Shown here: one piece after another, positions 1-8,388 of the stretch | Layout of the letters: the number at the start of each line of letters is the position of its first letter | How positions within the stretch are numbered: position 1 is the stretch's first letter | Source of the DNA: Halobacteriovorax sp. | GTDB taxonomy: Bacteria; Bdellovibrionota; Bacteriovoracia; Bacteriovoracales; Bacteriovoracaceae | Direction of reading: 5' to 3' | Assembly (NCBI GenBank): GCA_002720865.1 | Contig: PBIO01000014.1 | Location: forward strand, 1-64,000 | DNA length: 64,000 nucleotides | Made by a program: the position numbers and the translations under genes | The notes under the pieces: model-generated | Told to the model about the DNA's origin: nothing | The model's input: the letters and a program-made list of their open reading frames with translations, nothing else | Databases searched by the model: none

Positions 1-77
1 AATCAACTGGACTGCACTAGGCAATCACAACAACATTTAACTGGTATCATCTACGGGATCTAAACTCGCCAGAGTTT

Positions 78-101
78 AAAAAAAGTATGTGTTTAACATA
101 C
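78..101 (-). terminator. Rho-independent terminator behind tRNA-Ala
   Basis: On the minus strand a GTATGT/ACATAC stem (85-90 with 96-101, 5-base loop) is followed directly by seven T residues (84-78). It lies about 100 bases beyond the tRNA 3' end and suggests that the tRNA is transcribed alone. A second hairpin, TAAACTC/GAGTTTA, sits next to it at 61-78. I see no gene in 1-203. Confidence 0.6.
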
Positions 102-203
102 AACCTTTCTCGTCTTGGTCATCTCAATCGATTGCTCGAATGAGAAACTTTATTCTTTTATTAAAATGTTAAAGATCTATCTGAAATCGTTTTCTTAAAA
201 AAA

Positions 204-279
204 TGGTGGAGATGACAGGAGTCGAACCTGCGACCCCCTGCGTGCAAAGCAGGTGCTCTCCCAACTGAGCTACACCCCC
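204..279 (-). tRNA. tRNA-Ala (anticodon UGC)
   Basis: The minus strand folds as a full cloverleaf of 76 bases. The acceptor GGGGGTG pairs with CATCTCC (two G-T pairs), the D-arm reads AGCTCAGTTGGGAGAGC, and the anticodon arm CCTGC-TTTGCAC-GCAGG carries TGC. The T-arm has GGTTCGACTCC, and the encoded CCA end is at 204-206. In many bacteria this isoacceptor sits in the 16S-23S spacer. Here neither flank shows rRNA: a cyclophilin gene lies upstream and a terminator downstream. Confidence 0.97.
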
Positions 280-374
280 AAATTTCCACAAGAGTTTTAA
301 AAAAACGGTCTCAAAACGTAAGCGTGAAAATATTGGAAACGATGATTCATGTCAACTGCAAAAGCCCTTTTTTA

Positions 375-402
375 TTGAAAAAAATTAAGGTTTTTCTATA
401 CT
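375..402 (+). promoter_or_regulatory. Sigma-70-like promoter of the cyclophilin gene
   Basis: TTGAAA (375-380), a 16-base spacer and TATACT (397-402) lie ahead of the gene at 443. The ribosome-binding site AAAAGGA is at 428-434. The match is by eye; no transcription start is known. Confidence 0.5.
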
Positions 403-442
403 AGGCTAAAGAAGAAATTTTACTCGGAAAAGGACATCCAAA

Positions 443-1024
443 ATGAAAAAAATGACTACACTTATGCTCGCTGCGCTAATCCTTAATTTTGGCTCATCCT
501 GTACCAATGACAATAAGCAAAAAACAGAAACAGAGCCCACTCCTACTTCAAGCCAAGTTACGGCAAATGACCTAAAGGTGGGTCCTGAAGACCTTTCAGA
601 GGCAAAGGCCACAATAAAGACGGTTCATGGAAATATCGTTTTTAAATTTTACCCAAAGCATGCACCCAACACCACAACAAGAATTATTCAGTTAATTGAG
701 AAGGGTTTTTATGATGGACTGACTTTTCATAGAGTAGTTCCAAACTTTGTCATTCAAGGTGGTGATCCTCTTGGAAATGGAACCGGAGGTAGTGGCCAGA
801 ACCTAAAAGCAGAATTTAATAGCCTTCAACACGTAAAAGGCACCGTTGCCATGGCCAGGGCTCAAGACCCAGATAGCGCAGATTCACAGTTCTACATTGC
901 TTTAAACACTCTTAAGAACCTCGATGGAAAATACACTATTTTTGGAAAGGTTGTTGAAGGTCTTGATCTAATTGAAAAAGTTAGGCGTGGGGATAAGATG
1001 CTTTCTGTTAGTTTTGAAAAGTAA
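443..1024 (+). CDS. Peptidyl-prolyl cis-trans isomerase, cyclophilin type, probable lipoprotein
   Basis: 193 residues. Cyclophilins catalyse cis-trans isomerisation of Xaa-Pro bonds during folding. The core runs from about residue 55 to the end and shows the family segments FYDGLTFHRVVPNFVIQGGDP (written with its key residues F, H, R, Q, G, D) and MARAQDPDSADSQFYI. The N-terminus MKKMTTLMLAALILNFGSSC looks like a lipoprotein signal with Cys20, though the lipobox GSSC is not ideal. An acidic, Thr/Pro-rich linker follows. This points to a periplasmic, membrane-anchored foldase. AAAAGGA precedes the ATG at a good distance. The gene is monocistronic and convergent with the cox operon. Confidence 0.9.
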   Translation: MKKMTTLMLAALILNFGSSCTNDNKQKTETEPTPTSSQVTANDLKVGPEDLSEAKATIKTVHGNIVFKFYPKHAPNTTTRIIQLIEKGFYDGLTFHRVVPNFVIQGGDPLGNGTGGSGQNLKAEFNSLQHVKGTVAMARAQDPDSADSQFYIALNTLKNLDGKYTIFGKVVEGLDLIEKVRRGDKMLSVSFEK

Positions 1025-1060
1025 CTCGCGGCTACCTAAGTAACTGCAGACTTGGGATTA

Positions 1061-1078
1061 GTGATACTCGCGTATCAC
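1061..1078. terminator. Hairpin at the convergent gene ends
   Basis: A perfect 7-bp inverted repeat, GTGATAC-TCGC-GTATCAC, lies between the cyclophilin stop and the end of the cox operon and overlaps the stop codon of the 53-residue protein. Neither side has a strong T-run, so termination is a guess from its position. Confidence 0.35.
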
Positions 1079-1236
1079 TTCCCGTGTCTCTTCTCATCTT
1101 TGATGTAAATAAATGTCTTTAAGGTAAGTAAAGCAATAATTAAAACCACGATAACTCCCCAAGTAGGCAGATAGAATTGCCCTTCTTTAAGAGTATAAAC
1201 TTCGTTCGTTACGATACTAGATTGTTTTGCTTCCAT
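1075..1236 (-). CDS. Small single-span membrane protein of the cox operon
   Basis: A 53-residue frame that is easily overlooked. It starts with ATG at 1236, three bases after the cox4 stop, and ends with TGA at 1075. The product reads MEAKQSSIVTNEVYTLKEGQ, then a hydrophobic segment at about residues 24-44 (LPTWGVIVVLIIALLTLKTF), then a basic tail IKDEKRHGK. A TAATTAATGG junction with cox4 suggests translational coupling. I do not recognise the family. Its position as the last gene of an oxidase operon suggests a small accessory or assembly subunit of cytochrome oxidase, which is inference only. Confidence 0.6.
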   Translation of the reverse strand: MEAKQSSIVTNEVYTLKEGQFYLPTWGVIVVLIIALLTLKTFIYIKDEKRHGK

Positions 1237-1239
1237 TAA

Positions 1240-1524
1240 TTACCTCGCCATCGATTCTAACACGACCACAATCGCGTATAATGCTGCTGAAATAGGAATT
1301 GCAGCTACAAACTTCATCCAAGCTTTCTCTTCCTTTAAGTGCATGAAGAAATATGCCACTAAGAATGCCTTACCAATTGCAAGGGCCGTTAGACCTGAAC
1401 CTTTTGCAAATTTAGAAAGATTATCCATTCCTGGAATAAAAAGTTCGAGAACAGTTAAAAGAGTAAGCAGTCCAAAAATGAACATATACTCTTTAGTGTG
1501 ACTCTTATGAGCTCCATCTGCCAT
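1240..1524 (-). CDS. Cytochrome c oxidase subunit IV, prokaryotic type
   Basis: 94 residues with three hydrophobic helices. The pattern matches the small bacterial oxidase subunit IV family (COX4_pro type): an N-terminal HTKEYMFIFGLLTLLTVLELF, then KAFLVAYFFMHLKEEKAWMK, where the central YFFMHL motif is typical, then a last helix. It sits in the inner membrane beside subunits I-III and is thought to support assembly or stability. It is the second-last gene of the cox operon, 23 bases after the Sco gene. Confidence 0.85.
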   Translation of the reverse strand: MADGAHKSHTKEYMFIFGLLTLLTVLELFIPGMDNLSKFAKGSGLTALAIGKAFLVAYFFMHLKEEKAWMKFVAAIPISAALYAIVVVLESMAR

Positions 1525-1547
1525 ATCATACTCCTGCCCAACTGGGC

Positions 1548-2234
1548 TTAAGGATTAAAAGTCCTATTGGCCAATAATCCTAAATCAATCATTAATTTAT
1601 TAACACCTTCATAATCTGTTCCGTAATAACCTCTAATTTGTCCGGCCACATCTACAAGAACAATTTTATTTGAATGAGCAATATCCCAAATTGAAACATC
1701 ACTACGATCAACTTTTTTATCTATCGTCATGCCATCACCCATGGGAACTTTATAACCATGAACAAGTAATTCTTTTAATTCAGCCCGATCACCCGTTAAC
1801 CAAGTCCAAACAAAAGGATTAGCTTTTGTTTTTTTAGCATACTTCTTTAGAACTTCTGGTGTGTCGTTCTTTGGATCAACCGAAAAGCTAACGATGGCAA
1901 CTTTTTGACCTAAGCCTCTTACTCTTTTTTGAACCGTCTTTAGTTGGTTAACTAGAGCCGGACAAGTCGTCGGACAAGTCGTAAAAAGAAAATTTGCTAA
2001 ATAAATTCTTCCTTTTAAATCTTTAGATCCAAACTCTTGGCCATATTGATTAGTAAAATTGAACTCTGGTACTTTAAAAAGAACAGGAAGTTCAGGAGGA
2101 AGTTCACGATTTACCGTTTTAAGTACGGGAATAAGAACACTGAGAGAACAGAAAAGAATCCAAAAAATTGGCTTTCTAATCAGCTTCTCAACTTTTGATT
2201 TCTCGCGAATATAGCCTAATGAGCTAGTGGTCAT
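1548..2234 (-). CDS. SCO1/SenC family copper chaperone for oxidase assembly
   Basis: 228 residues. Sco proteins deliver copper to, or reduce, the CuA site of oxidase subunit II. An N-terminal membrane anchor spans about residues 23-43, followed by a periplasmic thioredoxin-like domain. The copper-binding CxxxC is in FTTCPTTCPAL, and the distal His is in WDIAHSNKIVLVD. The segments GRIYLANFLF and VSFSVDPKNDTPEVL are also typical. It lies between the dihaem cytochrome c and cox4 genes with only 2 bases to the former, as expected for CuA maturation of the coxB product. Confidence 0.92.
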   Translation of the reverse strand: MTTSSLGYIREKSKVEKLIRKPIFWILFCSLSVLIPVLKTVNRELPPELPVLFKVPEFNFTNQYGQEFGSKDLKGRIYLANFLFTTCPTTCPALVNQLKTVQKRVRGLGQKVAIVSFSVDPKNDTPEVLKKYAKKTKANPFVWTWLTGDRAELKELLVHGYKVPMGDGMTIDKKVDRSDVSIWDIAHSNKIVLVDVAGQIRGYYGTDYEGVNKLMIDLGLLANRTFNP

Positions 2235-2236
2235 TC

Positions 2237-3118
2237 TTACTTAAACCTCGACATAAACTCTTTTCTTTCTGGAGCATCTTTAAGGTCCATTAAGTAACGA
2301 ACATAATAAGCCGCGGCCCAAATTTCATCATCTTCAATTGTTCCTTTCCAGGCTGGCATCCCAGTTCCACCAACACCTGCAGCTAAACGAAGATAAAGAT
2401 CTTCTACAGTTTGCCCTGAACGAACATCATGCCAGGTAAAATCTGGCGGCATAGTAGCGTATCCGTGATCAGAATCTTGAAGCTTGATTTTATAGAAGTC
2501 TTCATCAAGCTCACTTACTTTATCTTCACCAGCTGCGCTTAAGATATCATTGTACTCATTAAGAGTTACGTAACCTCTGTGACAAGACTGACAATTTGCT
2601 ACTGCATGATAAACAGCTTTTCCTTTTTCAATAGCAAGAGTCTTACGAGCAAGACCAAAAGGATCCTTTGTGATTTCTATCTTTTCACCAAGTTCTTTTT
2701 CTTTTCCAATCCAAGTCTTAGGGGCAAAAGTTTTAATATATTGAATAACGGCGTCAGTTTGATTCTCTGATAAATCCCAAGGAAGCATTGCTGTTCCTTT
2801 TAGTCCTTCATGTAATGATTTTGCAATAGCGTCATCGTGAGTTAACTCTCCAGAGGCCACATTACCAAACTTAATTAAACCAAGTTTGAAGTTCCTCGGA
2901 GGAACAGCCATTCCTTTAGCGGCAACACCTGCACCGTCTCCATTAACACCGTGACAGGCCATACAGTATTCAGTGTAAATCGACTTCCCATAATTCAAAG
3001 TATCCGATTTAACATATCTTCCGCCGGCCATAATCACGTCTTCTTTAAAGTGATTATCCTGACAACCGAAGCTAAATACAGCTAATCCAATTAAAACTAG
3101 ATTGAGTGACATTTTCAT
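2237..3118 (-). CDS. Dihaem cytochrome c lipoprotein of the oxidase operon
   Basis: 293 residues with two class-I cytochrome c domains. Haem sites are CMACHG (about residue 52) and CQSCHRG (about residue 176), with candidate Met ligands in GTAMLPWDL and GTGMPAWKG. The signal peptide MKMSLNLVLIGLAVFSFGC ends in a lipobox-like FGC, so it should be anchored in the periplasm. I chose ATG 3118 because AAGAGGA precedes it. The longer frame opening at 3193 would run through the coxC 3' end and hide the signal peptide. It probably donates electrons to CuA, taking the place of the cytochrome domain fused to subunit II in caa3 enzymes. Confidence 0.9.
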   Translation of the reverse strand: MKMSLNLVLIGLAVFSFGCQDNHFKEDVIMAGGRYVKSDTLNYGKSIYTEYCMACHGVNGDGAGVAAKGMAVPPRNFKLGLIKFGNVASGELTHDDAIAKSLHEGLKGTAMLPWDLSENQTDAVIQYIKTFAPKTWIGKEKELGEKIEITKDPFGLARKTLAIEKGKAVYHAVANCQSCHRGYVTLNEYNDILSAAGEDKVSELDEDFYKIKLQDSDHGYATMPPDFTWHDVRSGQTVEDLYLRLAAGVGGTGMPAWKGTIEDDEIWAAAYYVRYLMDLKDAPERKEFMSRFK

Positions 3119-3135
3119 ACTCGTCCTCTTCTTCC

Positions 3136-3714
3136 CTATATTGCAAAAATAGTTATAAACATTATTAACCAAACAATTCCTAAGAAATGCCAAAACTTAC
3201 CAACATTCTTTACTGTCATAAGAATTGCTTTCTTTCTTTTAATTCTTAAACCAAGCCAAGCTAATGCCCCAAGTCCCATCAAAATATGAGCAGAATGCAC
3301 CCACGTAAAAGCATAGATAATGGAACCAAAAATTCCGCTACTGGCGTATAAACCAGAAGCCTGTAATGAGCTCCAAAGCATTAATTGAGAAACCAAAAAG
3401 AGAGTTCCAAAAGCGCTAGTGGCCCAAAGCCATGAAGATTGAGCATCACTCTTGGCATAACTTCTCTCATACATACAAAAAGAAATTGAGCTTAGTGCGA
3501 TAATCACCGTACTTAAAATTGGAAGTCCCAAAGATACGGACTCCATTCCCATGGGCGGCCAAGTCTCTGAGGTTAATCTATAAAGAGCATAACCGAGAAA
3601 CATTGTTGCAAATAGCATCGTAAAAGATACTAAAGTTACAATCATGGAAATATTAGAAACATACTGTTCCTTAATTGTTCCGTTTAATGTGTCAGCGGTA
3701 AACTCGTTACTCAT
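3136..3714 (-). CDS. coxC: Cytochrome c oxidase subunit III
   Basis: 192 residues, five hydrophobic helices, matching the short bacterial form of subunit III (heme-copper oxidase subunit III family). Recognisable segments are MLFATMFLGYALYRL near the N-terminus, TFLGIVWLIMF at the C-terminus and the central FTWVHSAHILMGLGALAWL. The canonical family HxxHxxxG is seen as HSAHILMG. It lies 6 bases after coxA with GGATTT as weak ribosome-binding site. A second subunit III gene (20410-21042) sits in the bc locus. Confidence 0.88.
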   Translation of the reverse strand: MSNEFTADTLNGTIKEQYVSNISMIVTLVSFTMLFATMFLGYALYRLTSETWPPMGMESVSLGLPILSTVIIALSSISFCMYERSYAKSDAQSSWLWATSAFGTLFLVSQLMLWSSLQASGLYASSGIFGSIIYAFTWVHSAHILMGLGALAWLGLRIKRKKAILMTVKNVGKFWHFLGIVWLIMFITIFAI

Positions 3715-3720
3715 AAATCC

Positions 3721-5454
3721 TTAAGCTTGTACCAATTCTTCAGTTTGATATTGAAAATCTCTATCACCAGTTAATGAAGGGTTCCCAAGTTCATGAGGAC
3801 CACATTTTACTACTGGAATCTTGTCAAAGTTGTAGTGAGGAGCTGGTGATGGAATAGTCCATTCAAGAGTTCCAACTTCCCAAGGATTATCGCCCGCTTT
3901 TTCTTTTTCAAAAAAGACAGCGTAGATAAAGCTAATCACAAAGATAATCTGTGAAGCACCCATAATTAGAGCTCCCCAAGTAATCCATGTATTGATTGGA
4001 ATTGTTTTTTCTAAAAATTCGTACACAAATGGGTTGTATAATCTTCTGTGCATACCTGCATAACCAACAAGCATCATTCCAAAGAAAACAATATTTAGAC
4101 CTAGCATTGTTCCCCAAAAGTGAATTTTTGCCCAAGTCTCATTCATCATCACACCAAACATCTTTGGCATCCAAAAGTAGATAGCTGCGAAACCACCCAA
4201 TAGAACCGATGCGGCCATGGTGTAATGGAAGTGACCAACAACAAAATAAGTATCATGTAGATAAATATCAGTTGTAACTGTTCCTAAATAAAGACCAGTA
4301 AGTCCTCCAAGTCCAAATACGAAAACAACACCTAATGAAAAAAGCATAGGTGAGGTAAACCTAATAGACCCCTTCCAAATCGTTCCGAGCCAGTTAGCAA
4401 AAAAGATCGCTGATGGAATAGAAATGGTCATCGTAAGAGTCATAAAACTCTGTGTCAGTAACGGACTCATTTGAGTCGTAAACATATGGTGACCATAAAC
4501 AAGTGTTGAAAGAATAGTAATTGAAGTCATGGCAAGAGCTGTCGCCTTTGCTCCAAATGCTGGTTTTCTGGCAAAGAAAGATAAGAAGTCAGAAACCATT
4601 CCCCACGCTGGAAGAATAAGAATATAAACTTCAGGGTGACCAAAGATCCAGAAAACGTGCTGGAATAATACAGGGTCCCCGACACCGTTTGTCGCTGCTG
4701 CTCCGGCCAAGAAGAACTGAGTTCCAAAAGTTCTGTCAAAAATTAGAAGTAAACAACCAGCCCCTAAAACAGGAAGGAAGATGGCGTTAAGAATGGCCGT
4801 AAGCCAAAGACCCCAAACAGTTAAAGGCATATCGAAATAACCCATACCTGGAGCACGTAAAACAATAATTGTCGTAATATAGTTAATAGCACCCATTGTT
4901 GAACTAACACCAAGAACAAAAATGGCTAAGGTCCAAAGTGTCTGCCCAATTCCAGGGGAGCCTACTAAAGTTGATAGGGTCGGATAAGAAGTCCAACCAC
5001 CTGCAGCTGCTCCAAGTGGAGTAAATAAACCAGCAAGTAATAAAACAAAAGAGAGAACAGCAAAATGAAAGGAGAGCATATTTAAAGTCGGAAAGACCAT
5101 ATCCCTCGCTCCAATCATCAGCGGAATACAAAAGTTACCAAACGCCCCAATCAAAATTGGTGTAATGGCGTAAAAGATCATGATCGTACCGTGCATTGTA
5201 AAAAGCATGGCATATACATCTGGTGGAACAACACCGTTAGTTTCAGGGAAAAGAAAATGTCCTAGAATTGGAAATGCTTCACCAGGAAATGCCAGGGTCC
5301 AACGAATCAAAAGGGCCATCATTCCACCGATACCTAATCCAAGGATTCCGTACCAAAGGAACTGCTTACCAATAACTTTATGATCATACGAAATAATATA
5401 TTTCGAAATGAAAGTTGTTGGCTTCGGGTGCATATGTTGTTCAAAAGATGCCAT
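3721..5454 (-). CDS. coxA: Cytochrome c oxidase subunit I (aa3 type)
   Basis: 577 residues, the proton-pumping catalytic subunit of a heme-copper oxidase. Diagnostic motifs: FGHPEVYILILPAWG with the CuB His, the K-channel Glu and the cross-linked Tyr; VYGHHMFTTQM with the two CuB His; HDTYFVVGHFHYTM with the a and a3 haem ligands. The GHPEV form places it in the A1 branch, which uses both D and K channels. About 12 membrane spans. It lies between coxB and coxC. Reaction: four-electron reduction of O2 with cytochrome c as donor. Confidence 0.98.
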   Translation of the reverse strand: MASFEQHMHPKPTTFISKYIISYDHKVIGKQFLWYGILGLGIGGMMALLIRWTLAFPGEAFPILGHFLFPETNGVVPPDVYAMLFTMHGTIMIFYAITPILIGAFGNFCIPLMIGARDMVFPTLNMLSFHFAVLSFVLLLAGLFTPLGAAAGGWTSYPTLSTLVGSPGIGQTLWTLAIFVLGVSSTMGAINYITTIIVLRAPGMGYFDMPLTVWGLWLTAILNAIFLPVLGAGCLLLIFDRTFGTQFFLAGAAATNGVGDPVLFQHVFWIFGHPEVYILILPAWGMVSDFLSFFARKPAFGAKATALAMTSITILSTLVYGHHMFTTQMSPLLTQSFMTLTMTISIPSAIFFANWLGTIWKGSIRFTSPMLFSLGVVFVFGLGGLTGLYLGTVTTDIYLHDTYFVVGHFHYTMAASVLLGGFAAIYFWMPKMFGVMMNETWAKIHFWGTMLGLNIVFFGMMLVGYAGMHRRLYNPFVYEFLEKTIPINTWITWGALIMGASQIIFVISFIYAVFFEKEKAGDNPWEVGTLEWTIPSPAPHYNFDKIPVVKCGPHELGNPSLTGDRDFQYQTEELVQA

Positions 5455-5496
5455 TATTTTCTCCAGTAAACTTCTTAACTAAAAACGCAATCGCGT

Positions 5497-6294
5497 CTAC
5501 TTATTCCACTTCCAGCCCCAGTAATTATCTGCGACTTCTGTATCGTTAGTTTCTAAGGCAAGCCTTTCAGCTTCCTCTAACCATGCTTGATATTCTTCAG
5601 GTGTATAAACCGTCATCTTCGCCTGCATTCTGTAATGAAAAGTTCCACACATCTCCGCACAAGCAACATCGTATACTCCAGTCTTTTTAAGCTTTACCCA
5701 CATACGAGTTAAACGACCTGGAATTGCATCTACTTTTCTTCTTGCGTTTGGAAGGAAGTGAGAATGAATCACGTCTTTACTGATAATTTGAAAAACAATT
5801 TTTTTACCAGTAGGAACTCTTAGATCATTAGTTGTTACAACATCGTCGTCAGTGTTAAAGACACCGTCGCGACCAGCATAGCGATAATTCCACATCCATT
5901 GCTGAGCAAGAACTTCAACTCTTACAATGTCCTCATCTTCACCAGGCCACTTTGCAAAAACATTCATAAAGTCATTATTTGAAATTCTTGTAATGTTTAA
6001 ATCGACACCAAGAAAAACTGCAACACCGATAACGGTAGCGATCATGACATGTACTTTTTTATTTCCATATGTGTAGTAAGGCTTTGGATGTCTTTTTCTA
6101 TGATACAAAAAAGAAAAACCAAAAAGACCTGCACAAACTAAAATGAAAAAGAAAACATTCAATGTTGTGGTGTAATTAAAAAGCCAATCGATTAAGTGAC
6201 CATTTTCAGAAATATCTTCAGGCGGTAAAAATCTTTGCCATAAAGTAAATTGATCACCAGTCTTTGCGACGGCCGGAGTAAGTAAAAAGCTCAT
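5497..6294 (-). CDS. coxB: Cytochrome c oxidase subunit II with CuA site
   Basis: 265 residues. Two N-terminal membrane spans (about 40-65 and 85-105) precede a periplasmic cupredoxin domain. CuA ligands are visible: His in IHSHFLPNARRK, then CAEMCGTFHYRM giving two Cys, Glu, His and Met. The tryptophan-rich electron-entry segment QQWMWNYRYAG is present. There is no C-terminal cytochrome c domain, so the separate dihaem lipoprotein downstream is the likely donor. First gene of the cox operon after the ctaA-ctaB fusion; 42 bases separate it from coxA. Confidence 0.97.
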   Translation of the reverse strand: MSFLLTPAVAKTGDQFTLWQRFLPPEDISENGHLIDWLFNYTTTLNVFFFILVCAGLFGFSFLYHRKRHPKPYYTYGNKKVHVMIATVIGVAVFLGVDLNITRISNNDFMNVFAKWPGEDEDIVRVEVLAQQWMWNYRYAGRDGVFNTDDDVVTTNDLRVPTGKKIVFQIISKDVIHSHFLPNARRKVDAIPGRLTRMWVKLKKTGVYDVACAEMCGTFHYRMQAKMTVYTPEEYQAWLEEAERLALETNDTEVADNYWGWKWNK

Positions 6295-6416
6295 ACACTC
6301 ATCCCTTCTTCGGTTGAGAAAATTAATACGTATAAAGTAAGTTATTCCGGCTAATTATAATGCTTTCTAGACGTATTTTCTAGCTGATATTCAATGTTTA
6401 GAGATTTGATGATGAA

Positions 6417-8255
6417 CTATTTTAAAAAGAGAATTGCGCCCAGCACAAGAGGAAGATAAAAAACTGATCCCCAAAAATATTGTCTCGCCCAAGATTTGAA
6501 GGCCACATCGTTTTCAACTTTAAAAACACCCATTCCAGAGTGACCAAGAAACGCTGCCCCTAGAACAAAAACGACAATTGCATAGGTTGTTCCAGTATAT
6601 CCATAATAATGCGGTGTCAAAGATAGGGCCAATAGACCTAGAGTATAAACAAAAATATCTATTGAGGTTTTTCGACCTCCTTTTCTCTGGGGAACGATCT
6701 TTATATTCGCCGCAGAATAATCTTGAAGATAATAAATGCTAATGGCCAAGAAATGCGGCAATTGCCATAAAAACAAGAATCCAAAAAGGATCCAAGCTAA
6801 TGTGTCCATTCTTCCAGTTACCGTCGTCCAACCTAATAATGGCGGAATCGCTCCCGGTATTGCCCCGAAATAAAGTGCCGAATCGCTCTTTGTTTTTATA
6901 GGCGTATAAAGTGCCAAATAGAAAACCCAAGCAACGATAGCAAGAACGGCAGTTAGCCAATTAACGGTTAAAAATAGTCCAGCAAAACCAATCGCGGATA
7001 TTGTTCCACCAAAAGTTAAAACTGCTTTTGTTGATAACCTACCGGTTGGAAGAGGGCGATCCTTAGTTCTTTCCATTAAGGCATCTACATCTTTTTCCAT
7101 ATAACAATTTAAAGAGCAGGCACCGCCCACAACTAAAAAGACAAAGAACATACTCTTAACAGATAAAAAGAAAGTTAACTCCCCAGGAGCTAGTAACATT
7201 CCAATTAGGACTGTGGTCATAACAAGGCCAGCAAGTCTTGGCTTTGCCAGCGAGACATAATCAGAAAGTGTATTGACGAGATCACCACTAAAAGTATCTC
7301 TTTCTATAGTCCAAAGGTTTAGAAACATTTTCCAGGCGATGGCCAAACAAAGAGCTCCTCCACCTAAGTGAAGAGTTGTCGGTGTAACCGCTAAGTTCAT
7401 TCCAACTGTTAAAATTCCAAGTGTGGCCTGAAAAATAATGGCAGCAAAAAACAGTCCTGACCAAAGTCCCAAAAACTTTTTTGACTCACCCTTAAGTTCT
7501 ATTTTTGAAAGCCTCTTAAAGCTCATTACCATTAAGCTAATAGAAACGATCGTTAGTAGCAGGGCCATCCACCTATGAGTCATATGTACTTCGGCTGGAA
7601 GACTAATTGGCCATAAGTGATGGGACCAAGTTTCGTTATCAAAGCACATAAGACTATTTTTCATTCCAAGGCCGCAGGCAACTCCCGCACCGGAATGTCT
7701 CATGAATGCCCCAAGAACAATTTGTAAGTAAACAAGAATGCCGCCGGCAAACCAAAGCTGCTTAAAGCTGGCAGTCCAGTTTTCCTTAGTTTCATCTGTT
7801 AAGACTATGGGCTCTTCTTTTAATACTTTCCAAGTCCAATAATGATAAAAATAAATGATCAAACAAAAGAAGATCATTGAAAGGGCCAAATGACTGGTTG
7901 AAACGACAGTTGGCAATTTATAGATAACAGTTATTCCCCCCAATAAACCTTGAAGGATTACTGTCCCAAGAGAGGCCCAGGCCACAATATTTGCATGGGA
8001 GTTTTCTTTAGAAATATTTCTAGCTTTATGAGTGAAGAAAACAATAAAGATGGAAAAGATCCCAACTAAAGTGGCAAGTAATCTATGGCTATGTTCAATT
8101 AAGATTCCACCTTCCATTTTAGGAAATACTTGGCCGTAACAAAGAGGCCAATCAGGACAGGCCAAACTAGATTCCGTGTTATGGACTAAGCCGCCTAATA
8201 AAAGGAGGAGGAAAGTTAGCAAAATTTGTATCGCACTAAAGTACTTTATACGCAT
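6417..8255 (-). CDS. Fused haem A synthase / haem O synthase (CtaA-CtaB)
   Basis: 612 residues. The N-terminal half (about 1-315) is a COX15/CtaA haem A synthase: the periplasmic Cys pair ACPDWPLC, then four haem-ligand His segments EHSHRLLA, TSHLALSM, MTHRWMALL and TLHLGGGAL. The C-terminal half (about 330-612) is a CtaB protoheme IX farnesyltransferase with NCYMEKDVDALMERTKDRPL, the Asp-rich prenyl-diphosphate site, and a second YDLQ-like loop LQDYSAANIKIVPQ. One polypeptide therefore holds both steps from haem b to haem a for the aa3 oxidase encoded just downstream. Its start at 8255 faces the kynA gene. Confidence 0.93.
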   Translation of the reverse strand: MRIKYFSAIQILLTFLLLLLGGLVHNTESSLACPDWPLCYGQVFPKMEGGILIEHSHRLLATLVGIFSIFIVFFTHKARNISKENSHANIVAWASLGTVILQGLLGGITVIYKLPTVVSTSHLALSMIFFCLIIYFYHYWTWKVLKEEPIVLTDETKENWTASFKQLWFAGGILVYLQIVLGAFMRHSGAGVACGLGMKNSLMCFDNETWSHHLWPISLPAEVHMTHRWMALLLTIVSISLMVMSFKRLSKIELKGESKKFLGLWSGLFFAAIIFQATLGILTVGMNLAVTPTTLHLGGGALCLAIAWKMFLNLWTIERDTFSGDLVNTLSDYVSLAKPRLAGLVMTTVLIGMLLAPGELTFFLSVKSMFFVFLVVGGACSLNCYMEKDVDALMERTKDRPLPTGRLSTKAVLTFGGTISAIGFAGLFLTVNWLTAVLAIVAWVFYLALYTPIKTKSDSALYFGAIPGAIPPLLGWTTVTGRMDTLAWILFGFLFLWQLPHFLAISIYYLQDYSAANIKIVPQRKGGRKTSIDIFVYTLGLLALSLTPHYYGYTGTTYAIVVFVLGAAFLGHSGMGVFKVENDVAFKSWARQYFWGSVFYLPLVLGAILFLK

Positions 8256-8388
8256 CGTGTAAATCTCGATTGAAAAGAGCGGTTTATATACCGAGCATTA
8301 ACACATTAGGCAACAAAAAGAGGAGCTGTTCATTGTCAGCTTGCTTAGAAAAAAATTAGAAGGTAAACACTGATTAATGGAGATTAAT

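Noticed and set aside
3119-3193. N-terminal extension of the dihaem cytochrome c
   Set aside because: It would hide a good lipoprotein signal peptide and overlap coxC; ATG 3118 has AAGAGGA.
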